Shown here piece by piece: positions 37,101-49,800 of a stretch of 64,000 bases of DNA (position 1 is the stretch's first letter; each line of letters starts with the position of its first letter). The stretch is from Trichoplax adhaerens (taxonomy: Eukaryota; Placozoa; Uniplacotomia; Trichoplacea; Trichoplacidae): NCBI RefSeq assembly GCF_000150275.1, contig NW_002060960.1, positions 579,316-643,315 of the forward strand. The letters are read 5' to 3'. The notes below the pieces were generated by a model, which saw only the letters and a program-made list of their open reading frames with translations, was not told the origin of the DNA and searched no databases. A program made the translations under genes and the position numbers.

Positions 37101-39365
37101 TTCATCAGCAATGACCATATTGAAGAGCTATTGGTTATATAAATATGCTCCGAATTTTTTAACAGCAAATAATACGGCTTTGATGATACGGTAACTAACA
37201 AAAGAAGCATCATGATGATGCAATAAAATTAGTATACAGAAAGACGACTCGTACGATTTTATCAGTGTGCAATGATTCCTTTTTGTGATAATTGATACTT
37301 ATTGAGAGTTTAACCTGTTAATGCTGCTGTAGCATTAGTCAAATTAATTGTTGTCTACAATCAATGTCGTTAGGTGTTGACAAATTAGTTTATGGAATAA
37401 AAATCAACAGTAGCCTCATTCATGACATCCTGATTTGTCATCGTTTAATATAGCATAATAACAACAGTAAAATTACGACTGAAATTAAAACATCAATAAA
37501 CCTAGCCCTATATAGATTATATTATTATTTATTCGATGACGGGTTGCCCATCCCTTGTGCAATTCTATGACTATAGCATTGTAATCAAAGCAACACGTGC
37601 ATTTTTCCATCAAAATAAAAAAAAAAAATTATTACGCAGGTAAATTGACCCGTCCTTATTGCCCTTGAAATTATTTGCATATGGGGCGTTTTTATCTCGA
37701 TAGGCTACACCTCGATAGGCTACATACAACTGACAGCTATAAGTGACAAAGTTGATTTTTTATCTATCTTGCTGGCTCTGAAATCACTCTATGTGTTTAA
37801 AGAGAACTATTGCATTTTGAATTAACCATTTGCCTTGAAAGTTGAAGCTCGAGGTAAGTTGTTTCAGTCAAAATATGATAATATTTGCTAGATTTACACG
37901 GTATGGAAGATAAAATCGGTGTATTATTGATTTTCCTATTGATAGAACGGCAATTTCAAACGTTTGAGGCTGTTAGTGGTTGGATAGAGAGAAAATAGGA
38001 TAATTGCTGTTAATTAACCTTGGTAGGTGTTATAAGACCTCCTATAATGCGTCATGCGTAAATATTTGACTGAATAATTCATTCGGTATAATTAATTAAT
38101 TATATTATAGACAGCTATTTCGTATGTCGCCCTTGAGCAATGCCTGCAGTGGATAAAACCGCATGCATTCTATTGAATCACTATCTGGCATACTTGCAGT
38201 ATTCTGCATTATATCTCATTGAATGTCATAAATTGCAATTTGCATATATTAATTTCTGTGGCTTACTACATTTGTTATCAGCCGTAGCTGTAATGAATGA
38301 AATTAAATATACATTTTACTATTGCAGAGAAATAAGTCCTTTAATTCAGTAACTGAATTAAAATTGAATAACTTTGCGTTCATGCTATACTATTGCTAAC
38401 TTTCTAGTTTATTTTATATAAAACATAGTTTACTAAGTGACAGTGATGGTTTATTGCCAATTGTAGCCTCAGTACGAGATGCTATATCAGATTATCATCT
38501 TGAGGTCGGTAAAGTTTATTGCTTATCGATCCTGACTTGATAATTTAGCGTACACGAATTTAAAAAGCCCTATCATGCATAATCATGAGTAGGTCTTGCA
38601 TGTAATACTGCAGCTATGCTCGTTAAAAGTATTACTCATTTGAATAAGATAGCTTTCAGATTTGCTTACAATATGTGGAAAGCTTGCCACTACAATACAA
38701 ATACGGTGAGAATGTCACTAACGCAGCATCATTCATGAGAAGCAAAGCTAATCTATATCAAGTGTACTGTCTGTATAGCTCCAAAATAATTTTTAATTTT
38801 ATAGACTAGCAGTACCAAAATACGAGATCTCGTATTGCGTAGCTTTATTGCTTCTCGTTGCGTCATTACCATTTTAACTTTAGTTGTTACATACTATAAA
38901 TAATAAATACTCCAGCAGTGATAGTTTTCCTTGCTAATTTTTGTTTTCATTAGTTCATTAGTTGTTCACGAACGAGAACGCATGATAGATTCGAAATAGT
39001 TGTTTATGACCTTACAGTGCAATCGTTATACAAATCTAATTGAATCTTTTGCTAATGCCCCAGCTAATGCTGATGCTATTGAGTAACAGTATCGCGGTTA
39101 TTGCGACTATTGCGATAGCTATTATATTACTAAAATTTGAATTAATTAATGATTAAAACAGCTTGATGCAATCGGTATCGATGCTTTAAGCATTCATTTA
39201 ACTTTTTTATTTTTTGCTATCACTGCAGTCGTATTGGATCAATACTGATTTCAAACACTGAATCATTACACTTTTCTTACCTAGTATAGTTTATTAATCA
39301 TCGATATTGATCATGATTAGCAAGGTGTGATTATCTATTATTTACTTCATCATACGCGTACTTTT
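31168..39365. other. Gene-free interval between the SLC6 paralogs, left part
   Basis: AT-rich, with no supportable exon. Small structures noted: a 9-bp hairpin GATTGTAAG / CTTACAATC at about 33068-33103, an A run near 33168, two 19-bp units GCGATGNGAATGAATGA at about 34266-34303, a direct repeat CTCGATAGGCTACA at about 37697-37725, and a perfect 18-bp palindrome at 38819-38836. A strong isolated donor (CTCGAG|GTAAGTTG) lies at about 37852 but has no matching exon that I can see. Confidence 0.55.
38819..38836. repeat. Perfect 18-bp palindrome
   Basis: AATACGAGATCTCGTATT is its own reverse complement with no spacer. It lies in non-coding DNA. Confidence 0.85.
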
Positions 39366-39552
39366 TACTTTTATTTCAATTTCCGAAAGAAAATTGTTTT
39401 TTATTTACTCTCAGTCACTAGTATAATGTATAACATAATACTTTGCAACGTAGTCTTTATTTTAATTTCCGGAAGAAAATTGTTTTTTACTTATTCTCTG
39501 CTATTTGTACTGTATAATGAAAAAAACTTTCTATTGTACAGTACTTTGCAAC
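39366..39552 (+). repeat. Imperfect direct duplication, period about 86 bp
   Basis: Both copies contain AATTTCCGNAAGAAAATTGTTTTTTA, then a T-rich stretch with a TATAATG-type motif, and end TACTTTGCAAC. Copy 1 is about 39366-39450 and copy 2 about 39453-39552. Copy 2 has acquired an ACAGT-type motif near its end. Confidence 0.75.
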
Positions 39553-39627
39553 ATGGTGCAAGAGCGACAAGGGTTTCCCTACAACTCTGTCTTCATATTA
39601 CTAAATCGATTATATCGAGTGACTAAA

Positions 39628-39860
39628 GTAACTCTTCAAAATAGATCGTGATTACAGAAGGTAACTTGGGTGCTAAGAGTGACACATTTCTTGCTAAATT
39701 GTATCCATTGACCTAAAAATAAATCAGCTGCTACAAGGCATCGCGTAACTCTTGAAAATAGATTGTGATAGCGCAACGTAACTTGAGTGCGAAGAATAAC
39801 CCATGTTTCTAGGTGAACTATATGCATCGATCTATCATAAATCGGCTACAAGTCATGTTT
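39628..39860 (+). repeat. Imperfect direct duplication, period about 116 bp
   Basis: Copy 1 starts GTAACTCTTCAAAATAGAT at 39628 and copy 2 starts GTAACTCTTGAAAATAGAT at 39744. Alignable blocks continue (GTAACTTGGGTGC / GTAACTTGAGTGC) to the closing AATCNGCTACAAG-type motif. The copies are quite diverged, so the event is old. Confidence 0.75.
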
Positions 39861-40355
39861 TGCAGTAGGAAAAGACAGTTCTATAATACTGTATTGGTTT
39901 CTTGGTCAGTCTTACAATCCATGATTGGGTTTTCAACAGGAATGTACAAATTTCTTTTCAAGAAATGTTCATTCAATACACACTCATTCAGTACACATTA
40001 CTTTCAGTTTCATAGACGAGTAATGTATTATTCAAAGCAGCAACGGCGTACAGAAATTGCCAATCAGATGGTGATCGCAATGTTGATACCGATGAAATCC
40101 ATCCATTTTGGCTTTATTTCAGTTCGATTCATTCTTAATTCAATTACGGCCACTTGTGGTTATCAAGATATTCCACCTTTTGCAAGTGGTTGCGCAACCA
40201 TTTGTAGTCGTATTCTCTTCTCCTCCTCTCTGTGTGGAATTATCACTACAAGTTATCGTAACACGATTTACCAGGAATGTAGCGGTATCATGTGGCGCCG
40301 TGTTGTTCCTACAGTTGTTCCAGTAAGTACTGTATACAAGGAAACGATAAGATAA
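39813..40355 (+). pseudogene. Open frame with faint mitochondrial-carrier (SLC25A39/40-like) resemblance
   Basis: A 180-codon open frame, long for this AT-rich region. Its last third has the spacing of a mitochondrial carrier repeat: IPMKSIHF resembles the VPATVIYF-type helix start, and SYRNTIYQE followed by GIMWRRVVPTVVPVSTVY resembles the 'LWRG..PT..R.VP.S..Y' signature. The diagnostic PX[DE]XX[KR] motif is absent, and the segment before it does not align. A good donor (CCA|GTAAGTACTG) lies at about 40323 and an acceptor-like TTTATTTCAG at about 40122, so part may be a real exon in a different frame. This is inference from pattern only. It could equally be a chance frame. Confidence 0.2.
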
Positions 40356-40518
40356 TACATTGAAGAATGGAAGTGCGTGTGATCGCTGACGCATAAATGC
40401 GAGCCATGGCCATGATTGGTTCATTACGCTTGGTGTCAATGCGCCTTTGTTTATTAGGCAGCTTGGAATTATCTTGCAAGGGATGCGTGATTAAAATTGA
40501 TAGTGGAATCCCTGGCGA

Positions 40519-40543
40519 TACCGTACTGTACTGTACTGTACCG
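40519..40543. repeat. Short (ACTGT)n tract
   Basis: Three to four tandem ACTGT units flanked by TACCG and ACCGT. Same family as the tracts at 1-5 kb. Confidence 0.8.
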
Positions 40544-41417
40544 TCACGTCCATGCCAAGGTTGACAACTGCGTTAAAAACAAAACAAACTGAGCACAAGT
40601 GATCATTTCGCGCTGTCAAGCAGTGAAGGAGGAAGTTTTGCTTGCTAGGATTAATTCATTGGTAAGTAATTGGATAGGACTTTTAATTTTTTCATGAGCA
40701 GTAGTTGAATCCAACTTTTTCTCAAAGTAATACTTGGATCAATTCCATGAATACTTTTACAAATTAATTTTAATGTCATGTCAATGAATATACCTGGTAA
40801 AGTTGAATTTTCAGTGGGAAAGTGATCTATCATCCAAAAATGGTAAATGACTAGTTTAGTTCTCGTGTGTTCCATTCCAAGTGGCAATAAACAGCTTTTG
40901 GTAGTCTACTGTAGTCTGTTAGCAGATTTTATTTTTTTTTTCACCAAAGCCGTGGATAGTATTGTACTTGCGGCATGACTTATCATAGCAAAGGCTTATG
41001 GACTGAATAGCAATACTGCTATTTATTTAAGCATTTATGATGCGACGAGTTCATGGATCATGTATAAATAGTAAAGTAGTTGGATAGTAAAATTTTGCGC
41101 CGATATTGCTGCTCTTGACATAATTGACTTACGCACAATAAGCACAACTTGCTCCCCCAAAAAGTCCATTGATTTTTATCACAGTTTCGACATTGAATTA
41201 CTGTTCCATATTTCTACTTAGAGTAATGAAGTATTTTGTGAATCCTTTTCTACATATGGCTCTTCACAATCAAATAGCTTGCGTGCTCATAATACAAGAT
41301 TTCTGAATAGGTAGTTGACACGAAATCAAACAAAATGGACATTTCCTTTTACTTATTCTGTACTCAAGATCGTGTTGTAAAATTCATTGATTGATTCACT
41401 ACAACGAAAAGTTCTTC

Positions 41418-41630
41418 TCAAGACAATGATATTGGTGCAAACCACTGGCTGACTTGTTCAATAAGTCCGTATAGTATCACATTGGTCACCAACGATTTTG
41501 CTTTCAACTGCCTATTATTCACGTTATCAATACAGGCTGTAGCAGCAGCTTCAGACAATTCACGTGAATCGCGAAGCGCAGAGATAAGATCGTTGCGCGT
41601 CAAAATATTGACTCTGCTTGAAGCGCACAC
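41418..41630 (-). CDS. Candidate terminal coding exon, unidentified protein
   Basis: On the minus strand a 70-codon open stretch ends at a stop at 41418. It begins just after an acceptor-like GGTAACAG (41638-41631). A donor, AACAAA|GTAAGT, lies 56 bp further upstream at 41687/41686, so a short intron is plausible. The peptide is charged, helical and compositionally balanced (for example RNDLISALRDSRELSEAAA and LIEQVSQWFAPISLS), unlike the Lys/Asn/Ile/Tyr-rich chance frames around it. I do not recognise a family. Sequence further upstream is ACAGT repeat, so any preceding exon is either repeat-derived or disrupted. There is no ATG in this exon before the conserved-looking part. Confidence 0.3.
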   Translation of the reverse strand: MCASSRVNILTRNDLISALRDSRELSEAAATACIDNVNNRQLKAKSLVTNVILYGLIEQVSQWFAPISLS

Positions 41631-41704
41631 CTGTTACCAAGTTTTCATTTCATTCTAATGATTACCTACAGTCTACTTTCACTTACTTTGTTCTGAACAA
41701 CGAG

Positions 41705-41800
41705 TGTACAGTGTACAGTGCATACAGTAGGTACTGTAGTGTTATAGACGTACAGTACTGTACTTTAGCAAGGAGTACTGGTACCGCACAGTACTGTGCA
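41705..41800. repeat. ACAGT/ACTGT tract
   Basis: A cluster of ACAGT and ACTGT motifs with interruptions, immediately upstream (minus-strand sense) of the candidate exon at 41418-41630. Confidence 0.75.
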
Positions 41801-44289
41801 GCAATAAAGTACTTTTTAAACGGACTGTTAGAACGCTTGAGCGCTTGCATAGCATGTAGAAGGCATAATTTCTGTCTACCATTCTGTTAGAGGCCTTGTG
41901 CAGCAAGAAGAAAGAAGTTTTGGACTAACTTAATTCTAATACAATGTAAGGGATTAGATGGGCAATGAACATTATACTGAAAAGATAGGATCATGGAAAG
42001 GACTCGTTTGCCGAGATAGTAGAGCTCTTTCAATTGGTGTTGTTATTCCTTATTGGAGGGAGGCGATCGTGTTGAGAGACAATTTTGGACATTTTTAACA
42101 TGTCAGGGATACAAATAGACACCTACGTTTTCCAGATTTGTGTACAACATACAGAGAAATCCGTACTGTATAGTCTGTACCCTATTGTTAGTTTACAGAA
42201 ATTGTTGCAATGAAACATCTACTTTACTATATATTTACATAGATTACGTATTCGCCTTCTCTGTGAATAATGATATAATTTGACGTAGTAAAAACTATAG
42301 CTTTTGTTTATTTCTAAAACTCATTAGATCGAAATAGTAAGTCGTAATGGTTTGACGTTAATTAACGCATGCCATTATACATTATCGGCTGGGCTTAGGG
42401 CATGATTATAATAATTTTATTTTAACAGTAAGTAAACAGTTGATACCGAACATGAGAAGCTGAAATTATTTACGGCATTGTACAGTATAGTACATGAAGT
42501 ATTAAATACATGCTTTCAAACTGTACAATACAATAAATAAATAAATTTTATAGTACAGATCATATTATAGTATAGAAAAGCCAATAGTATCTTCGTTGTG
42601 TACATTCTTGGAATGGAGTCATATACTGATAGAGGTATTTATCTTGGTTATAGTACGATACTGATATTGGAAAGAGATGAATGTTTGATTGAATAATATT
42701 AAACCTGGGTATTAGACTTCTCGTGGATTTACAACTACAATATTCTATTACGTTTCTTAATAATAATCTGCAAATGCGTTGTTAAAAATACTTCAAAGGC
42801 TGGTTTTTAGATGAGAAATTTTTGATCCTTGCTACAGTTACTAAATGGCTAATACCATAGCTGATTACCCGATATTAGAATACCAATCAAACAAAATTTC
42901 ACTTGCTTATCTTGTACGATATGATATTGTGATTACATCTAGACGGAATCTTTATTATTACTTGCATGAAAGTTTTACATGGTTTTTTCGTAAATACTCC
43001 TAGCATTCTCCTTGTTATTGTACTGTACAGCCTGTAAGCTTGTAAGAATGAGCTACAGTAATAAACCATTACTGACTGCTTTGCACTGAAAGCTCGTTAT
43101 GCAATGTCTGAAGAACATGAATAACTTAAAATAGTTTGTACAATTCTGCGAGGTAGAAGAATCCGTGGCATCACTCAATTACTGTATAGTTTCGTTGCTA
43201 CTACATTTTACCTTATGGCTGCGTGAAATTCCTCTACCAATCTGAGTAATAGATAACAGATGGCTTTTCTTGTAGTTCGGAATGTTGTGGGCTTTACTAC
43301 AATCTGTCACTCAAACAACTCCCGAAAAAGGATGTAATCTTATCGTGCCTTATTGATTTAGTTTATCAACATTTATTCGTGAATACGAGTAAATTACATT
43401 GAAGTATGGTTGAGAAAATCTTGTGCATGAGCATATATATTTATATTTATTGATTATTGAATTTATATGATTGAATTGTGATATGATCATTACTCGCGTA
43501 TTTGCTACTAGAATATATACACAAGTTGAAACGGCTAAATCAACGTTATCCACTAGCCTCGTCGTAGTAAAATAGGGCTGAGTAGCGTTAGTAATTTAAA
43601 AATGTAAAATAGTTCGCTTACAGGACTAGGAAATTTAAAACTCAGTAGCCGTTCAAAGCTACCTTTTTTGTATCATGTAGTTACGAAATGGTGTTTAAAT
43701 ACCTTAATATCAATGCTAAATGCAGGTCAAGACGATTGATTTACTGGTAAGGCATGGCTAAGAGCACTGGATAAATAAACGAATGATTTGCACAGCAATA
43801 ATTTCAGAACTGATCAAGTTTATTTAACTGCGAGAAACGTATAAAATGATAAACAACAAGAATCGGTCTTGCTTTCGAACTTTGGAGTACAGTATGAGTA
43901 CTTTCTAAAGAATGACAAAAAATATACTTACAATCATTGAAGAAATTTTCTACTGTAAACACTTTTTTGTGAAATCTTCTATGTTTACAAACATTCGTTC
44001 CCTACCGGCATAGATGTTCTACTGTATAATATGATATACATACTAAAATTTTTATTTATATCCAATGTGTTATTGATTATCGTAAGTGATATGTAGATTT
44101 TTGATACTACCTGAAAATATTCAGAAAGGAATGCAGTGATACGGCTTCTGATAGATGGTGATAATTAATTTGCGTTGATATTAATGCTCGTATAAACTAC
44201 GGAGAGGATGTATTGCATTAGTTATTTTTATTAATTAATTCGATGCAACTATAATATAATCATCATGACAAAAGAATGTAACCCATGCT
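41801..44289. other. Intergenic DNA
   Basis: No supportable gene. Scattered single ACAGT/ACTGT motifs occur (for example near 42170, 42480 and 43020). The rest is AT-rich. Confidence 0.55.
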
Positions 44290-44336
44290 ATGGACTACTA
44301 GAAAAGTAACCGTAATGTTCCTTTCTAGTGGTCCAT
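44290..44336. other. Compact imperfect hairpin, about 20-bp stem
   Basis: The left arm ATGGACTACTAGAAAAGTAAC (first 20 bases at 44290-44309, last at 44310) pairs with the right arm at 44317-44336, which reads GTTCCTTTCTAGTGGTCCAT. The loop is six bases. About 18 of 20 positions pair. Size and shape suit a small hairpin RNA or the relic of a short inverted-repeat element; nothing shows that it is transcribed. Confidence 0.6.
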
Positions 44337-46846
44337 GTCCATACTGACTTGATTTTACGGCTGCACTAAAAAGCTGAAATGAATGATCATTGGTTTAGCG
44401 AAAATACGTAAGCTGCCAAGTTTTTGTCTGCAGTAAACGTATTGTCTTCTTGCTTGTTCTGCTCATCTTCGTTCCAACCCTATTAGAATGTATTAAAATA
44501 GTTACAAGTTCACATGACACTAATATTAGCTTACGGAATTTGTAATGTGATAGATAAAACTCCCGAAACAATTTTGTTAATTTAAGAAAATTTTTTAACT
44601 GACAGGAGTGTGGAAAGATGGGCCGCACCTATCATTCTATCTTTGCACTTTATTGTATTACATCTTGCATTAATTAATTAATAACCTTAGTATAATGTAA
44701 AGTAGCAAATATAATTTAACGGAGACGTTTTGGTATTATTTAATGCTATCATAACAAAGGATCATTAAAAAGTAATTAAAATTTCAATTACGGAAATCAC
44801 TATATATTCGAGCGTTTTTGTTATTATTCTTTAGAATCGTTTTACCCTTGTGCTGTGGGGATCATTTTAACCGAAGTCGAAGAAATTCATTAAGAACTTT
44901 TTCTGTTTCGAATCGCTACTTGAAGTTTTTTCACTTTTCTCTTTCGTCAAAGGTACGGTAATTCATAATTTACTCTCTTTGCTTTCGTTCATGGTTTACG
45001 ATTCATATAAAGCCTGAAAGCAATTTTTCAAATGTCCATTCCTGGAGTTTTTTTAACTTCACCACATCGTTTGCTAAAAGGCTGAATCAACGCCTAGAGT
45101 TATGTAGTGAAATATTTGCCTTTGATCAGCTACTATATCTGTTTTTGCTTACAAAGCAGGCTGATAGAACATTCATTTTACATCGATTAAGTAGCTCTAT
45201 TTCAGTATAACAACATTTGAACGGGTACTTTAATCCTTTTGGACACGTTTTTATCTCATTGTAGGCAATTTACTCAACATTGATTGCCCAACTGTCTTCA
45301 TTTATTATGATTTTTCATTTCAAATTGTAATTTCTCCATAGTCAATTCGGTAGGGTTTATATATTTAACCTGCGCTAAAATATAGAAATTTACTGCATAC
45401 TCGTATATACAGCATGTCATGTTGTGCATGTCCGTTGTTTTTCAGCATTTGACAATAAATTGACTGGTTGCCGCTCCTTAAGATTTCAATTGTTTTGCAG
45501 TAAGACTTCCGTCCAGTTTGCTATTTGTACCTGCCTAAGAGTACTCTATCTACGACGCCCTAGCTGTCCTTTCTAAAGCTTTGCCCATTACTAAAGCTCA
45601 TAAATCTGTGCACGCCCTAAATTAAGAGCATGGGATGTAATTATGTGTGTATACTGTCCTATATAATTTTTATTATTACTATATTATAATAGCATATACA
45701 TACTGTACAGTACGTATTTATGCATAACAGACGCTTACAATGACGTTCTATTTTACCGCCGGTCCCACGATAGACAAATGCATTAAGAAAAAGTTTACAT
45801 TGACCATTCACTAGATGGTATTACCAACTACAATGCAATGCAAAATAGCTATTGAATGTTTACACTGCACTTCTTAGCATTTCGTCATGGACTTTATTAT
45901 TCCCAGATGATTTTAAATTACTGTAACAGTAAATTATTCATACTATTTTATACAATATGCTACGTCCAATTGTTTACAACGGCAATGTTATATAAGCTCA
46001 ACATTATGCGTCATAGTGGTACAGTCAAAAAATATTATTGTTTTACCGTTTATATATCAGTTACTACTACGATACACTAATTCTAACTTTTATAAACCAT
46101 TAAGCTAAAAATGCTAACTTTCGCTTGATATATAGTAAATTGTTTGCTGGAGTTCCCATGTAGGGCATTGTAGCGCTTGCGTTATTCCTAGATGTTGTTG
46201 TTTATACTATACTGCACTGTATCTAAATGATTGCATTGATTTGTGTTAGTACGAGTTAAATGAGCGATTATTCTGTAACTACAGTTTATCATGGAAACTA
46301 AAATTAGTATTAGTGAATAGTGCTAGTGTAGAAATTACTCGTCACTCACAAGCATTGTTAAGAATTGGACCTTCGAATACAACATTACTATTACATTATA
46401 GCGCATTGTGAACTACAATTGTAAAAATAGTATGTTTGATTAAATTGTAGTGTTATTATTAGTCGTTTTAAGCTTGGACATTCATTTGTAATCGTGAAGC
46501 TGTTCGTTGTGCATATTAGATTAATAGTTTCGGTCATCTGGTGTGATGCTGAGTTACAATTTATGCTCGGTTTGTTTTGATTTTGGAATATTGACAGTTT
46601 CAGGTGGCTATTTCCAATGCCATGTAGTATATTGAGTTTAGCGGACACTGGCTTTTTATTTTAAAATTTGACTGGGAAGTTGTGTCAGCAATATCCTACA
46701 CAACACAGTACGCTTGCGTATGATAGCGCTTTGTAGCCTACGAGCAATTCACTTACCGGTTTCATCATTACACTATTTTTAAAATATAGGTTTATTATAG
46801 CTTTTTAGATTACAATTCTTTATACATCAATTAATTTACGAATACC
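44337..46846. other. AT-rich 5' flank of SLC6 gene B
   Basis: No supportable exon. The frames at 44395-44628, 45856-46080 and 46391-46648 lack family motifs and splice context. The immediate upstream region (46770-46846) is T-rich without a distinct TATA box. Confidence 0.5.
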
Positions 46847-49800
46847 ATGTCGGAAAAAAAAAAGTATATCGAGGAAAATGGAGAAGAGGAGACGGAACGT
46901 GGCCACTGGGGACACAAAATGGACTTTATGCTGTCTTGCATTGGTTATGCTGTAGGTCTTGGTAATGTATGGCGATTTCCATACCTATGTGCTGCTAGCG
47001 GAGGAGGTAAATAATAAAAGCTACATTATTTTCTTACGTAAACTGTTTAGAGTTTAATGGTATATCATAGTGTTGTATCAAACATTATACATGTATGAGT
47101 TTAATTCGTGGTAGAAATATACCTAGATATAGTTTTATCAGCTCCTTCGACGTAAATTGCTTTGGGTTCGAGATTCACAATTCCTATCATTTGATTATAC
47201 GATGTAGGAGCTTTCCTTATTCCGTATTGTACCATGTTAATCCTTGTCGGAATACCTATTTTCTTTATGGAACTTGCAATTGGCCAATATACGCAAGAGG
47301 GACCTCTTAAAGTATGGGAAAATCTGTTTCCTTTACTGAAAGGTGCGTTATCATTAAATGGTTATTTTACAAATGTTTGGCAACGATCTACAATTGCAGA
47401 CTCGGATAATTTATGTTACTGCATGTTTAAAAAGTGATGAACTGTTTCGTCGATTTTATATACTGAACAGGCGTTGGTTATGCTATGCTGGTGTGCTCTT
47501 TCGGTGTTGGTATTTACTACAACATCATCATTGCTTGGTGCTACTACTTTATGTTTGCATCTATGCAAGATCCATTACCTTGGGCAAGTTGCAATCATAC
47601 ATGGAATACCGCAACCTGCCGTGTGAGTGTAGTACGATGCCCTGCAGCTAATGCAACCGCGGCCCCTACCACTATGATTACTAGAGCAATTAACGCTACT
47701 AAAGCTCCTTGCCTCCCGATTAATGCACCTGTAACTACACCTAGTGAAGAATATTGGAAGTAAGTTGCTGGATAATCAATAATTGAAAATATGAATTCTT
47801 GAACGATGTAGTACTACTTAATTGTTGATATAAGAGAATGCGATCGTAGGTTACTACATTTAGTGAAATTGCCAGTAGTATTACAATTCTAAGTGGCGAC
47901 AGTTGGATACCAAACCTGTATTTCAAAATTTCTAAAAGGGAATAATTTTTGATTTTAGTCGTGAGGTATTAAAAATTAGCTCTGGAATTGGTCAACCTGG
48001 TGAAGTTCGATGGCATTTAGCTTTGTGTTTATTGTTGGCTTGGATTGTAATTTATTTCTGTATTTTCAAGGGTATTAAATCATCTGGAAAGGTATATGCA
48101 ATATTAATAATGCATGTTGATGCAGAATCATCTTAATTAATATCTCAGTTTCCTAATTAACCGTGTTCTTTTGGGAATGAAATAGGTCGTATATTTCTCG
48201 GCCACCTTTCCTTACGTCGTGCTTGTAATTTTATTAATCCGTGGAGTAACTCTTCCAGGCCATTTAGATGGAATTCTGTTTTATCTAACTCCTAGATGGG
48301 AGAAACTTGGGGATGCGAACGTGTGGGCATCTGCGACTACACAAATTTTCTTTTCGCTTAGTGTAGGTTTTGGAGGTTTGATTACTATGGCCAGCTATAA
48401 CCAGTTTTATAACAACTGTTTTAGGTAATGTTTTACATACACGGTATATCGTAAAATTATACTAAATCATTTTTGTGACGTGCTTAAGACAAATCGTTAA
48501 CTTATTACACGTACTGCTTTAGGGATTCTTTAACAGTATCATTGATCAACTGTGGCACCAGTTTCTTTGCTGGTTTTGTAATCTTTTCAGTTGTTGGTTT
48601 CATGGCCTATGCTTCTGGTAGACCAGTTGAAGCAGTTGCAGATCAAGGTAAGGGAATAATTAACTCTTTGACTAGTTAAATTGTAGCATTTTAGAAATCT
48701 GTATCAGTTTTTGATTTGCCTACCATCAATTTTTTTGTCTCGTTGTATAGGTGTTAGTCTCGCGTTTATTGTTTATCCTGCCGCTGTAGCTCAGATGCCT
48801 GTATCGCAATTATGGTCAATTATATTTTTCTTTATGTTGATAACCCTTGGAATGGATAGTCAGGTAGGATAGTATTTAGTAGTAGCGTGTTGTCGACTTA
48901 CTGCTGGATATGTAACTTAGATATGCAGAGTATTACTATGCTAACATCGATGGCTTTGTCTAAATTGAGGTCTATTTTATATTACTGGAATTGTTATAGA
49001 TGATTATTGGCTGATCTGACTTTTAACTATGACTAAGTGAAATTTTTTTCTTTTAATTTTAAAGTTCGCCTTCATGGAAACTATTATTACTGCTGCCGTT
49101 GATGAGTATCCAGCTGTATTAAGGTCAAGAAAGTGGATTATCAGTATGATTGGCTGTTGCCTTATGTATCTATTAGGCCTTCCTTGCGCAACACAAGCTG
49201 GCGCTTACGTAGTACAATTGTTGGACGACCACGTTGCCGGAATCTCGTTATTGATTTTGTGCATCTTCGAATGTATTGCTGTTGGTTGGGGATATGGTAA
49301 GATTGTGAATTATACTGTAACCAAACTGTTGGAACTGATTACTGTGAAAACTGTCTTAGTAACATTTTGAATTTGAATTAATGCATATATAGGCGCATTT
49401 AGGCTTGCCAAAGACATCGAAAAAATGATTGGTTATAAACCATTTTTGTATTACTGGTGGATCTTGTGTTGGAAGTTTATTTCACTTGGCACTCTTTTGG
49501 TAGGTTGTTTAATCGTTTTAAATACGATTATAACGCAAATGGATTGTATCTGCTCAAATTTTGATGTTAATTCTCTGTTCATTTTGGATATTTAGTTCGT
49601 AACTGTCTTCAAGATTGTTGGATATACTCCATCTTCATACGGTGGAAAACCTATGCCTGCTTGGGCAGATGGTGTTGGATGGTTTACTGCGTGCTGTTCC
49701 ATGGTATTCATCCCTGGAATTGCAATCTTTAAATTATTTACCGCAAATGGCTCTTGGAGCGATGTAAGATATAGCTAAACAATCTACAATTATTCTGACC

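Noticed and set aside
40651-40887. Minus-strand 78-codon frame with balanced composition (HTRTKLVIYHFWMIDHF)
   Set aside because: A donor-like site interrupts it, there is no family match and no consistent link to the candidate exon at 41418-41630; left unannotated.
47163-47178. tRNA B-box-like GGTTCGAGATTC
   Set aside because: It lies inside intron 1 of SLC6 gene B, without an A box, acceptor stem or cloverleaf.
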